Assembly (NCBI RefSeq): GCF_018129385.1 | Contig: NZ_JAFCLN010000001.1 | Span: 1 to 64,000 of the forward strand | Origin: Bradyrhizobium lablabi | Lineage (GTDB): Bacteria > Pseudomonadota > Alphaproteobacteria > Rhizobiales > Xanthobacteraceae | Length of the DNA stretch: 64,000 nucleotides | Reading direction: 5' to 3' | Shown: piece by piece, positions 1-7,765 of the stretch | Position numbering within the stretch: position 1 is the stretch's first letter | Layout: each line of letters begins with the position of its first letter | Notes under the pieces: generated by a model | What the model saw: the letters and a program-made list of their open reading frames with translations, nothing else | What the model was told of the DNA's origin: nothing | Database searches by the model: none | Translations under genes and position numbers: made by a program

Positions 1-353
1 TGGACGCGCTTGTTCAGCAGACGACTGAGCAAGGGCGTACGGCGAAGTCGTGTGGTCCTGGCGCCGCGACGCTGGCGCTAAGTCGGCGGCATATGCTGCC
101 GGCGATGGTGACAACAAGCCCGCTCACCAGGGAGAGCGCGATATAAGCCGTAAAGCCATTGCGCAGGGGATGTCGGAGTGTTCTCCGCTCACCTGTATGC
201 TCGTGTGCAGTTTTTTAATGCGCAAGCAGCGCACACGAGACCGCGGGTGCAGCGCGCACCCGGCATTCCCTGCTCCCTCTGCTTTAGGGGGACAACGAAT
301 TTACAAAGGCTCGGGCGCAAACTGCGTCGCGAGAACGTAGCCGCACATTCGCT
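1..353. other. Gene-poor left edge, repeat-like DNA
   Basis: No convincing gene. Two overlapping short frames on the plus strand (from about 50 and 178) cross the same stretch, and neither has a good ribosome binding site, a domain or a plausible composition. From memory, such frames resemble the low-quality small ORFs annotated many times in Bradyrhizobium-group genomes over a dispersed intergenic sequence, so this may be one copy of a degenerate multicopy element. That identification is unverified. Confidence 0.35.
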
Positions 354-456
354 CGTCGTCCCCCGCGGAGGCGGGGGACCCAGTATTCCAAGGCCTCTCG
401 GTTAAATCACGAACGTCGGCGTTTACTGGATACCCGCCTTCGCGGGTATGACGACG
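354..456. repeat. Palindromic intergenic repeat element
   Basis: The element begins CGTCGTC and ends GACGACG. Its two halves are each a small GC hairpin (CCCCCGC...GCGGGGG on the left, ACCCGC...GCGGGT on the right), and CCAGTA on the left matches TACTGG on the right. This is the architecture of the short palindromic repeats scattered between genes in Bradyrhizobium-type genomes. No coding content. Confidence 0.6.
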
Positions 457-640
457 CCGGGAATTGGCAGGCTGTAACCCCGTATCCCCCTTAACCTCGA
501 CCCAATAGGTCACCCATCCTGACCATCTTTTGGCATTGCGGCTCCACGCCTTTCTCGTCTAGAACGGCCTCGGGCGAGCCTTCCGGCAACGAACCGTCAA
601 CGGTTTTGGCCGAGGATTTTACGCTCAAAGGGCTTTGGCA
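457..640 (+). promoter_or_regulatory. Upstream region of the leuA leader
   Basis: No gene seen. This segment must hold the promoter of the leuA transcript unless transcription starts further left. A weak candidate is TTGCGG at 536 followed after 17 bases by CTAGAA; I give it little weight. A compact inverted repeat AACCGT-CA-ACGGTT lies at 592-605, just before the leader peptide ribosome binding site, and could be an operator or an RNA stem. Confidence 0.3.
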
Positions 641-763
641 ATGCTGATTCGCAGCGATTTGGTTGGAATTCGGGACGGGGCGGGCATCCGCACCCCTGCA
701 ATTCCGGCTGCGACCCTGCCGACCCTCCTTATTGGCGGGCTTCTGCTTCTTATCGGCCCCTGA
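641..763 (+). CDS. leuL: Leucine-rich leader peptide of leuA (LeuL-like)
   Basis: This 40-codon frame starts with ATG at 641, seven bases after an AAAGGG ribosome binding site (628-633), and ends with TGA at 761-763. Its last residues are TLPTLLIGGLLLLIGP: four consecutive leucine codons (740-751) and seven leucines in the last thirteen codons. The stop falls inside the left arm of a hairpin region that lies between the peptide and leuA. A short peptide loaded with codons for the pathway's end product, followed by alternative hairpins, is the classic signature of transcription attenuation of amino-acid biosynthesis genes. The call rests on sequence only; the peptide was translated by hand and is too short to appear in usual gene calls. 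Confidence 0.75.
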   Translation: MLIRSDLVGIRDGAGIRTPAIPAATLPTLLIGGLLLLIGP

Positions 764-822
764 GGGCCGTCTGGGCGGTTTGCGCCTGGGCACTCAGGGG
801 TTGCATGAGTTCGAGAAAACCC
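755..822 (+). promoter_or_regulatory. Candidate leuA attenuator hairpins
   Basis: Several mutually exclusive stems can be drawn. CCCCTGAG (757-764) pairs with CTCAGGGG (793-800), enclosing an inner stem (769-777 with 783-791, including G-U pairs). Alternatively GGCCC (755-759) pairs with GGGCC (764-768), or GGGTT (798-802) pairs with AACCC (818-822). The leader stop codon lies inside the first left arm, so ribosome position would choose between structures. There is no clear T-run after 800, so whether this ends transcription or works at translation is unresolved. Confidence 0.5.
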
Positions 823-867
823 TTCAGCGCCCGACGACATGGCGCACTACCCAAAGGAATTTTGCAG

Positions 868-2433
868 ATGGCCACCGCTAACAAGTCCGAAAAGGACCGC
901 GTAATCATTTTCGACACCACCCTGCGCGACGGCGAGCAATGCCCGGGCGCAACCATGACCTTCGAGGAAAAGCTCGAGGTCGCCGAGATGCTCGACGACA
1001 TGGGCGTCGACGTCATCGAGGCCGGTTTCCCCATCACCTCGGAAGGCGATTTTCAGGCGGTGAGCGAAATCGCCCGCCGCTCCAAGAACGCCGTGATCGC
1101 CGGCCTGTCGCGCGCCAATCCAAAGGACATCGACCGTTGCGCGGAAGCCGTGAAGTTCGCCCGCCGCGGCCGCGTCCACACCGTGATCGCGACCTCGCCG
1201 CTGCATATGCGCGTCAAGCTGAACATGACGCCGGAGCAGGTGCTGGAGCTCTCGATCGCCAACGTCACCCGCGCCCGCAACCAGATCGACGACGTCGAAT
1301 GGTCGGCCGAAGACGCCACCCGCAGCGAGATGGATTATCTCTGCCGCATCGTCGAGGCGGTCATCAAGGCCGGTGCCACCACGGTCAATATTCCCGATAC
1401 CGTCGGCTACACCACGCCGGAGGAATATGCGGTCTTCATGCGCACGCTGATCGAGCGGGTGCCGAATTCCGACAAGGCGGTATTCTCGGTTCACTGCCAT
1501 AACGACCTCGGCATGGCGGTCGCGAATTCGCTGGCCGGCATCTCCGGCGGCGCACGTCAGATCGAATGCACCGTCAACGGCATCGGTGAGCGCGCCGGCA
1601 ATGCCGCGCTCGAAGAAGTCGTAATGGCGATGAACGTTCGCAACGACAAATTCCCGTGGTGGAACAAGATCGACACCACCAAGCTCACGGCGGCTTCCAA
1701 GCTGGTGTCGGCGGCGACCTCGTTCCCGGTGCAGTACAACAAGGCGATCGTCGGCCGGAACGCGTTTGCCCATGAGAGCGGCATCCATCAGGACGGCGTG
1801 CTGAAGGATGCTTCGACGTACGAGATCATGAAGCCCGAGATGGTCGGCCTGAAGCAGTCGTCGCTGGTGCTCGGAAAGCATTCCGGCCGCCACGCCTTCG
1901 TGCACAAGCTGGAGGAGATGGGCTACAAGCTGGGCGCCAACCAGCTCGAGGATGCCTTCGCACGGATGAAGGCGCTCGCCGATCGCAAGAAGGACATCTA
2001 CGACGAGGACATCGAGGCGATCGTCGAAGGCGAAATGGCATCCTCGCACGACCGCATCAAGCTGGTGTCGCTGACGGTCATTGCCGGCACCCGCGGGCCG
2101 CAGCGCGCCACCATGAAGCTGGATGTCGACGGGGTGACCAGGATCGAGGAGGCCGAAGGCAACGGCCCGGTCGATGCGGTCTTCAACGCCATCAAGGCGC
2201 TGGTGCCGCATGAGGCGAAGCTGGAGCTCTATCAGGTCCACGCCGTCACCGAAGGCACCGACGCGCAGGCCGAAGTGTCGGTCCGCCTCGCCCATGAGGG
2301 CCGCTCGATGACGGCGCGCGCGGCAGATCCGGACACGCTGGTGGCCTCCGCAAAAGCCTATCTCGGCGCGCTCAACAAGATCGTCATGAAGCGCCAGCGC
2401 GACATGCCGGCGGCGACAGCCGCGGCAAGCTGA
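868..2433 (+). CDS. leuA: 2-isopropylmalate synthase
   Basis: LeuA condenses acetyl-CoA with 2-oxoisovalerate to 2-isopropylmalate, the first committed step of leucine synthesis, in the cytosol. The 521-residue product has the DRE-TIM barrel signature DTTLRDGEQCPGA near residue 16, the metal and catalytic motifs HCHNDLG and NGIGERAGN, and a C-terminal allosteric domain (from about residue 390) expected to bind leucine. An upstream in-frame ATG at 805 would add 21 residues without homology. The ATG at 868 has AAGGAA 10 bases before it and gives the family's usual length, so I chose it. The leader peptide and hairpins upstream suggest leucine-responsive attenuation in addition to feedback inhibition. 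The gene stands alone; a repeat follows it. Confidence 0.95.
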   Translation: MATANKSEKDRVIIFDTTLRDGEQCPGATMTFEEKLEVAEMLDDMGVDVIEAGFPITSEGDFQAVSEIARRSKNAVIAGLSRANPKDIDRCAEAVKFARRGRVHTVIATSPLHMRVKLNMTPEQVLELSIANVTRARNQIDDVEWSAEDATRSEMDYLCRIVEAVIKAGATTVNIPDTVGYTTPEEYAVFMRTLIERVPNSDKAVFSVHCHNDLGMAVANSLAGISGGARQIECTVNGIGERAGNAALEEVVMAMNVRNDKFPWWNKIDTTKLTAASKLVSAATSFPVQYNKAIVGRNAFAHESGIHQDGVLKDASTYEIMKPEMVGLKQSSLVLGKHSGRHAFVHKLEEMGYKLGANQLEDAFARMKALADRKKDIYDEDIEAIVEGEMASSHDRIKLVSLTVIAGTRGPQRATMKLDVDGVTRIEEAEGNGPVDAVFNAIKALVPHEAKLELYQVHAVTEGTDAQAEVSVRLAHEGRSMTARAADPDTLVASAKAYLGALNKIVMKRQRDMPAATAAAS

Positions 2434-2446
2434 CTATTCGAACACC

Positions 2447-2559
2447 GTCATTGCGAGCGCAGCGAAGCAATCCATGTCCCCACTCGGGGATAGATGGATT
2501 GCTTCGTCGCTCCAGCGCAAAATCGCTCCGCAATTTTGTCGCGGGCTCCTCGCAACGAC
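2447..2559. repeat. Palindromic intergenic repeat after leuA
   Basis: Outer ends GTCATTGCGAG (2447-2457) and CTCGCAACGAC (2549-2559) are near-perfect inverted copies. Inside, GAAGCAATCCAT pairs with ATGGATTGCTTC, and a second arm carries CAAAATCGCTCCGCAATTTTG. This is a well-formed cruciform-like element of the sort repeated across Bradyrhizobium chromosomes. A small frame crossing it is not a gene. The rest of 2434-2728 holds nothing else obvious beyond the likely dctP promoter. Confidence 0.65.
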
Positions 2560-2728
2560 GATTTCGCGGCGACAGGATGTCGCATTATTGCGCCGCAGCA
2601 AAGCTTAAAGATTTTGGCCCCTGCTAACGGGCAATGGCATTCCGGTCGGCTTCTCGCTATTCATTCGGCTGGCATACAAGTCCGGGGCCGCGCCAGCGCG
2701 CTCCGCAAAAAACAAAGCGGGAGGAATT

Positions 2729-3730
2729 ATGCGCAGATTGATTTTGGCCGCCGCGTCGGTCGCAGCCTTGGCTCTGGCCGGTCCGGCCTCGGCACAATCG
2801 CCGATCGTCATCAAGTTCAGCCACGTGGTCGCCACCAACACCCCGAAGGGGCTGGCTGCCGAAAAGTTCAAGGAGCTCGCCGAGAAATACACCAACGGCA
2901 AGGTGAAGGTCGAAGTCTATCCGAACTCGCAGCTCTACAAGGACAAGGAAGAGCTGGAAGCGCTCCAGCTCGGCGCCGTGCAGATGCTGGCCCCGTCGAA
3001 CGCCAAATTCGGCCCGATCGGCGTGAAGGAATTCGAGGTATTCGATCTGCCTTACATCCTTCCCGACCTCGCCACCGTGCGTAAGGTCACCGACGGTCCC
3101 CTCGGTCAGAGAATGCTGAAGCTGCTCGAGCCGAAGGGCATGATCGGTCTTGCCTACTGGGACAACGGCTTCAAGGAGATGAGCGCCAACAAGAAGCTGA
3201 TCTCGCCCGCTGATTATCGCGGCCTGAAATTCCGCATCCAGTCATCGAAGGTGCTGGAAGCCCAGTTCCGCGGGCTCGGCGTGGTGCCGCAGGTGATGGC
3301 GTTCTCGGAAGTCTACCAGGCGCTTCAGACCGGCGTGGTGGACGGGCAGGAGAACACCTGGTCGAACATCTATACCCAGAAGATGCACGAGGTGCAGAAG
3401 TACATCACCGTCACCAATCACGGCTACATCGGTTACATTGTGGTCGTGAACAAGAAGTTCTGGGACGGCCTGCCGGCTGATGTCCGCGAGCAGTGCGAAA
3501 AGGCGATGAAGGAAGCTACCGCCTACGGTAACGGCCAGTCGCAAAAGGAAAACGACGATGCGCTTGCCGAGATCGTCAAGACCGGCAAGAGCGAGATCAT
3601 CAAGCTGACACCCGAGCAGGATTCTGCGATGCGCAAGGCGATGGAGGGCGTCTACAAGGACGTCGCCGGCCGCGTCGGCCAGAAGCTGATCGACGAGTTC
3701 ATGAGCGCAGCCAAGGGCGCGACGAACTGA
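2729..3730 (+). CDS. dctP: TRAP transporter periplasmic solute-binding protein
   Basis: This 333-residue protein starts with a signal peptide ending about residue 23 (ASA-Q) and continues with the DctP fold: IVIKFSHVVATNTPKGLAAE, PNSQLYKDKEELEALQLGA and the YRGLKFRIQSSK segment, whose arginine normally pairs with the substrate carboxylate. It captures a C4-dicarboxylate or related organic acid in the periplasm for the DctQM membrane complex. GGGAGG lies at 2720-2725, just before the ATG. A 13-bp perfect stem follows the stop, which probably stabilises the binding-protein message relative to dctQM. The exact substrate cannot be read from sequence. Confidence 0.92.
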   Translation: MRRLILAAASVAALALAGPASAQSPIVIKFSHVVATNTPKGLAAEKFKELAEKYTNGKVKVEVYPNSQLYKDKEELEALQLGAVQMLAPSNAKFGPIGVKEFEVFDLPYILPDLATVRKVTDGPLGQRMLKLLEPKGMIGLAYWDNGFKEMSANKKLISPADYRGLKFRIQSSKVLEAQFRGLGVVPQVMAFSEVYQALQTGVVDGQENTWSNIYTQKMHEVQKYITVTNHGYIGYIVVVNKKFWDGLPADVREQCEKAMKEATAYGNGQSQKENDDALAEIVKTGKSEIIKLTPEQDSAMRKAMEGVYKDVAGRVGQKLIDEFMSAAKGATN

Positions 3731-3742
3731 GTTGATGCTATC

Positions 3743-3770
3743 GGGCTTCCGTGCCACGGCACGGAAGCCC
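3743..3770 (+). terminator. Strong stem-loop between dctP and dctQ
   Basis: GGGCTTCCGTGCC (3743-3755) is followed by AC and then its perfect complement GGCACGGAAGCCC (3758-3770). No T-run follows, so it is more likely an mRNA-stabilising or partial-termination element. That is a known way to raise binding-protein output above the membrane subunits. Confidence 0.6.
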
Positions 3771-3848
3771 TCGCATGTCCGGGGCACGGCGAAACAGGCC
3801 GCGAGGGAATGAAGGTGAGGCGACGAGGCCTGACCTGAAGGGGGGACA

Positions 3849-4427
3849 TTGATATTGCTTCGCATCCTCGACCGGCTTGAGGAGATATTGATCGCGACGC
3901 TGATGGCGCTCGCGACCACGATCATCTTCATCGCGGTGTGCCACCGTTATCTGCTCGGCGTTCCCTTCCTCTTCCCGATCCTGTTCCCGATCAACCTGTC
4001 CTGGGCGCAGGAGCTCTGCATCTACATGTTCGTCTGGGTCGCCAAGTTCGGCGCCGCCTACGGCGTGCGCACCGGCATCCATGTCGGCGTCGACGTCGTG
4101 GTCAACCAGGTCAAGTCGCCCTGGAAAAACGCGATCGTGCTGTTCGGCCTCTTGTGCGGCGCGTTCTTCACCGCCGTGATCGGCACCATGGGCGCAAAAT
4201 TCGTCTACGGTCTCTACCACACCGATCAGGTATCGCCCGACCTCGAGATCCCGAGCTGGTTCATCTACCTCTGCATTCCGCTCGGCTCTTACCTGATGTG
4301 CTTCCGCTTCCTCCAGGTCGCCTGGAATTACTTCTTCACCGGCGAGCTGCCGCATCACGACCACGCCCATGTCGAGGGTGTTGACGTCACGGAGCCCGGG
4401 ATCGGCGCCGGGGAGGTGACGCGATGA
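3849..4427 (+). CDS. dctQ: TRAP transporter small permease subunit
   Basis: This 192-residue membrane protein has four hydrophobic segments (roughly residues 10-32, 44-64, 88-110 and 130-155), matching the DctQ small subunit. Motifs include FVWVAKFGAAYGVRTGIHVG, typical of the DctQ second helix region. The start is a TTG after an AAGGGGGG ribosome binding site; no better ATG lies nearby in frame. The last codons overlap the dctM start (ATGA at 4424-4427), implying translational coupling. It partners DctM in the inner membrane and is driven by the sodium or proton gradient. Confidence 0.88.
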   Translation: MILLRILDRLEEILIATLMALATTIIFIAVCHRYLLGVPFLFPILFPINLSWAQELCIYMFVWVAKFGAAYGVRTGIHVGVDVVVNQVKSPWKNAIVLFGLLCGAFFTAVIGTMGAKFVYGLYHTDQVSPDLEIPSWFIYLCIPLGSYLMCFRFLQVAWNYFFTGELPHHDHAHVEGVDVTEPGIGAGEVTR

Positions 4428-5749
4428 CCTCGCTCTTCATCTTCGGACTGCTGATCCTGCTGATGCTGACCGGCATGCCGATCTCGATCGCGCTCGGCCT
4501 GACGGTGCTGACCTTCATCTACACGATGACGAATGTGCCGACCGAGTCGGTCGCGCTGAAGCTGTTCACCGGCATCGACAATTTCGAGATCATGGCGATC
4601 CCGTTCTTCATCCTCGCCGGTAATTTCCTCACCCACGGTGGCGTCGCCAGACGCATGATCAATTTCGCGACCTCCATGGTCGGGCATTGGTATGGAGGAC
4701 TGGGCCTCGCGGGCGTGATGGCTTGCGCGCTGTTCGCCGCCGTGTCCGGCTCGTCGCCCGCCACCGTGATCGCGATCGGCGCGATCATGATGCCGGCGAT
4801 GGTGAAAGCGGGATTCCCGAAACGTTTCGGCGCCGGCGTCATCACCACATCAGGAGCGCTCGGAATCCTGATCCCGCCCTCGATCGTAATGGTGATCTAT
4901 TGCGTGGCGACCGGGGGCAGCATCGCGCTCGATCCCGCCGGCCAGCGCGTGTCGTCGGCTTCCGTCGGCCAGATGTTCATGGCCGGCGTGATCCCCGGCC
5001 TGATGCTGGCGACGCTGCTCGGCATGACCACCTTCTATCGCGCCTGGCGCAACGATTATCCGCGCATGCCGAAGGCGAGCTGGGCCGAGCGCATCGTCGC
5101 CTTCCGCAAATGCATGTGGGGATTGCTGCTGATCTTCATCGTGCTCGGCGGCATCTATGCCGGCGTGTTCACGCCGACGGAAGCGGCCGCGATCAGCGCG
5201 GTCTACGCCTTTATCATCGCCGTGTTCGTCTACAAGGACATGTCGCTCAGGGACGTGCCGAAGGTGCTGCTCGGCTCGGCCAACATGAGCGCGATGATCC
5301 TCTATATCATCACCAACGCGGTGCTGTTCTCGTTCCTGATGGCGAACGAAAACATTCCGCAGCAGATCGCCAACTGGATCACCTCGGTCGGCGTCAACTG
5401 GATCATGTTCCTGCTGATCGTCAACATCCTGCTCCTGCTCGCCGGCAACTTCATGGAGCCGTCTTCGATCGTGCTGATCATGGCGCCGATCCTGTTTCCG
5501 GTGGCGGTCAAGCTCGGCATCCATCCGGTGCATCTCGGCATCCTGATGGTGGTCAACATGGAGGTCGGCATGTGCCACCCGCCGGTCGGCCTCAACCTCT
5601 ATGTGGCTTCCGGCATCGCCAAGATGGGCATCACGGAGCTGACGATCGCGGTGTGGCCGTGGCTGCTGACCATGCTGATCTTCCTCGGCATCGTCACCTA
5701 CATCCCCGAACTGTCGCTGTGGCTGCCGCGCGTGCTCGGCATGCTCTAA
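4424..5749 (+). CDS. dctM: TRAP transporter large permease subunit
   Basis: This 441-residue protein has about twelve hydrophobic segments and the DctM signatures MAIPFFILAGNFLTHGGVA near the N-terminus, SGSSPATVIAIGAIMMPAM, ALGILIPPSIVMVIYC and a C-terminal HPPVGLNLYV. It forms the transport path for the substrate delivered by DctP. It overlaps dctQ by four bases and ends the operon. No hairpin terminator is evident after its stop. Confidence 0.94.
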   Translation: MTSLFIFGLLILLMLTGMPISIALGLTVLTFIYTMTNVPTESVALKLFTGIDNFEIMAIPFFILAGNFLTHGGVARRMINFATSMVGHWYGGLGLAGVMACALFAAVSGSSPATVIAIGAIMMPAMVKAGFPKRFGAGVITTSGALGILIPPSIVMVIYCVATGGSIALDPAGQRVSSASVGQMFMAGVIPGLMLATLLGMTTFYRAWRNDYPRMPKASWAERIVAFRKCMWGLLLIFIVLGGIYAGVFTPTEAAAISAVYAFIIAVFVYKDMSLRDVPKVLLGSANMSAMILYIITNAVLFSFLMANENIPQQIANWITSVGVNWIMFLLIVNILLLLAGNFMEPSSIVLIMAPILFPVAVKLGIHPVHLGILMVVNMEVGMCHPPVGLNLYVASGIAKMGITELTIAVWPWLLTMLIFLGIVTYIPELSLWLPRVLGML

Positions 5750-5871
5750 CTTAAGGAAAGCTGAACGGCGCAAATAACATCTTCGTAAGGGTGCTCTGTC
5801 TGTCCAAACTGTAAGTTGATAAGGCAGGGACGCGCGCTCATCCTGATGCGGCCTTTCCAATGGAGGTTCGC

Positions 5872-6450
5872 ATGAGAAAATTCTGGATCGCCGGCGTCGC
5901 GGCGCTTGCCATCGCCGGTTCCACCGCCGTCTATGCCCAGCACTACCGTCACTGGGGCCACACGCGGCTGGCGCCGGAGGACCGCTTGGCATTCGCGGAC
6001 GCGCGGATCGCGGCGGTGCATGCCGGGCTGAAGCTGAATGCGGACCAGGAGAAGCTCTGGCCGCCGGTCGAGGCCGCGGTGCGGGATTTCGCCAAGCTGC
6101 GGATCGACCGCGCCAATGCGCGGATGAACGCTTCGCGCGACGGCGATGCGCAAAAGGAATCCGATCCGGTGACCCGCCTGCGCGAGCGGGCCGACAACAT
6201 GGCGGCGACGGCGGCTGCGATGAAGAAGATCGCCGATGCGGCCGATCCGCTCTACAAGACGCTCGATGAGGGCCAGAAGCGCCGCCTCGCCCTCCTGACC
6301 CGCACGGGACATCGCTTCGAGGGCGGCTGGCGGCACCGTCATTTCGAGCGCGGCATGGACCGCGACGGCGACGGCCGCGACCGCGGTTTTGAGCGGGATC
6401 GCTACGATCGCGACGGCGGCCCGGGCAGGGGCGGCGCCGAGCGGCTCTGA
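5872..6450 (+). CDS. Periplasmic LTXXQ (Spy/CpxP-like) protein
   Basis: The product is 192 residues long with a signal peptide (MRKFWIAGVAALAIAGSTAVYAQ). An in-frame ATG four codons earlier exists at 5860, but GGAGG at 5862-5866 points to the ATG at 5872. The mature part is helical and charged, with LNADQEKLWPPVEAAVRD and a second copy LDEGQKRRLALL, the two LTXXQ-type motifs of the Spy/CpxP family. The C-terminal 35 residues are a run of Arg/Asp/Gly repeats (RDGDGRDRG-like). Family members are periplasmic envelope-stress proteins, several with chaperone or metal-related roles. It lies alone, followed by a good terminator. Confidence 0.75.
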   Translation: MRKFWIAGVAALAIAGSTAVYAQHYRHWGHTRLAPEDRLAFADARIAAVHAGLKLNADQEKLWPPVEAAVRDFAKLRIDRANARMNASRDGDAQKESDPVTRLRERADNMAATAAAMKKIADAADPLYKTLDEGQKRRLALLTRTGHRFEGGWRHRHFERGMDRDGDGRDRGFERDRYDRDGGPGRGGAERL

Positions 6451-6482
6451 CCCGCGCCGGCCGTCAGGCAAAGGACAGGGAG

Positions 6483-6507
6483 AAGCCGCTGGAATCCGGC
6501 GGCTTTT
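6483..6507 (+). terminator. Rho-independent terminator after the LTXXQ gene
   Basis: AAGCCGC (6483-6489) pairs with GCGGCTT (6499-6505) around a nine-base loop, followed by further Ts. An A-rich left flank and T-rich right flank complete a typical terminator 32 bases after the stop codon. Confidence 0.75.
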
Positions 6508-6619
6508 CGCATTCCGGCGAACCCGCCAAATCGCGGGAAAAGTGCTCGCCCGTTGCTGGACATCGGGGAATCGCTTTGCTAAACGACGCCCCTCTGCGAA
6601 GGCTTTCCGGACCGGTTCC

Positions 6620-6695
<76 letters not shown>

Positions 6696-6784
6696 TCGCA
6701 AATCAATGACCTGGCGGATGCGGCGTCGCATAGAACGCGTACCGCTTGCCCACGACAACCTGACGCCGCTCGCTGCTTTCCCCG

Positions 6785-7765
6785 CTATGTGGTGGCGGGA
6801 GCGGCTTGTTCGGCGAGGATGCAGCGGGCCATCCGGCCCGCACCCAGCTCGACGGCGGGCGGCAAATCCTTGGTGCAACGCGGCTCCGCCGAGGCGCAGC
6901 GCGGCGCGAACGAGCAACTGGTTGGAGCCTTGTCGAGCGACGGCGGCGTCCCCGGGATCGTTCCCAGCCGCGCACCGCGCTTGGCCCCATGCGTGGTCGA
7001 GGCCAAGAGGCCGCGCGGGTAGGGATGCAGCGGCGAGCGAACGATCTGACTGAGCGTGCCGGTCTCGACGATCTGGCCGGCATACATCACCGCAACCCGG
7101 TCGCAGATTTCGATCGCGACGCCGATGTCGTGGGTCACGAAGATGACCGACATGCCGAACTCGCGCTGCAATTCGCGCAGCAGCAGCAGGATCTGGATCT
7201 GCACGGTGGCATCGAGCGCCGTGGTCGGCTCGTCCGCCAGCAGGATCTTCGGCTTGCACGACAGCGCCAGCGCAATCATCGCGCGCTGGCGCATGCCGCC
7301 GCTCATCTCGTGCGGGTAGGCGCCCAGCCGGCGTTTGGCCGACGGAATGCGTACCACCTCCAGCATCTCGAGCGCGCGCGCCATGGCCTCCGTCTGGCTC
7401 TTGCCTTCATGGCGCATCACGGTCTCGGCGATCTGCTTGCCGATGGTGTAGACCGGATCGAGCGCGAGCGCCGGCTCCTGAAAGATCATCGAGACCGTCT
7501 GGCCGCGAAAATCCGACAGCTCCTCGTCGTTCATCGCCAGCACGTCGCGTCCCAGCACCTTGACGCTGCCCGAAATCTGCGTGCGCTTCCTCGGCAACAA
7601 CCGCATCAGCGCGCGCAGGGTGACGCTCTTGCCGGAACCGGATTCGCCGAGCAGGCCGAGCACCTCGCCTTCACCGAGCGTGAGGGATAGATCGTTCACC
7701 GCATGCACCGTGCGCTCACCGGTGAAGCGGATGTTGAGGTGATCGATCTCGACGAGGTTGGTCAT
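6785..7765 (-). CDS. Oligopeptide/dipeptide-type ABC importer ATPase (DppD/OppD class)
   Basis: This 326-residue ATPase has Walker A LLGESGSGKSVTLRA (around residue 39), the signature MSGGMRQRAMIALAL, Walker B KILLADEPTTALD and the H-loop FVTHDIG. The C-terminus ends with the OppD/DppD extension (APTSCSFAPRC and further cysteines), a region that often holds a 4Fe-4S cluster in this subfamily. It is the last gene of a minus-strand operon whose order is binding protein, two permeases, ATPase, AtzG-like, amidase, then this ATPase. Its ATG overlaps the amidase stop (ATGA). With the DppF-type partner it would power import of a ureide, peptide or related amide; the substrate is inferred only from neighbours. 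Confidence 0.9.
   Translation of the reverse strand: MTNLVEIDHLNIRFTGERTVHAVNDLSLTLGEGEVLGLLGESGSGKSVTLRALMRLLPRKRTQISGSVKVLGRDVLAMNDEELSDFRGQTVSMIFQEPALALDPVYTIGKQIAETVMRHEGKSQTEAMARALEMLEVVRIPSAKRRLGAYPHEMSGGMRQRAMIALALSCKPKILLADEPTTALDATVQIQILLLLRELQREFGMSVIFVTHDIGVAIEICDRVAVMYAGQIVETGTLSQIVRSPLHPYPRGLLASTTHGAKRGARLGTIPGTPPSLDKAPTSCSFAPRCASAEPRCTKDLPPAVELGAGRMARCILAEQAAPATT

Noticed and set aside
847-2295. A 482-codon open frame on the minus strand opposite leuA
   Set aside because: It is the antisense shadow of leuA in high-GC DNA; the plus strand carries the full family motifs.
2494-3084. Open frame overlapping the post-leuA repeat and dctP
   Set aside because: It crosses the palindromic repeat and then dctP out of frame; the composition is not protein-like.
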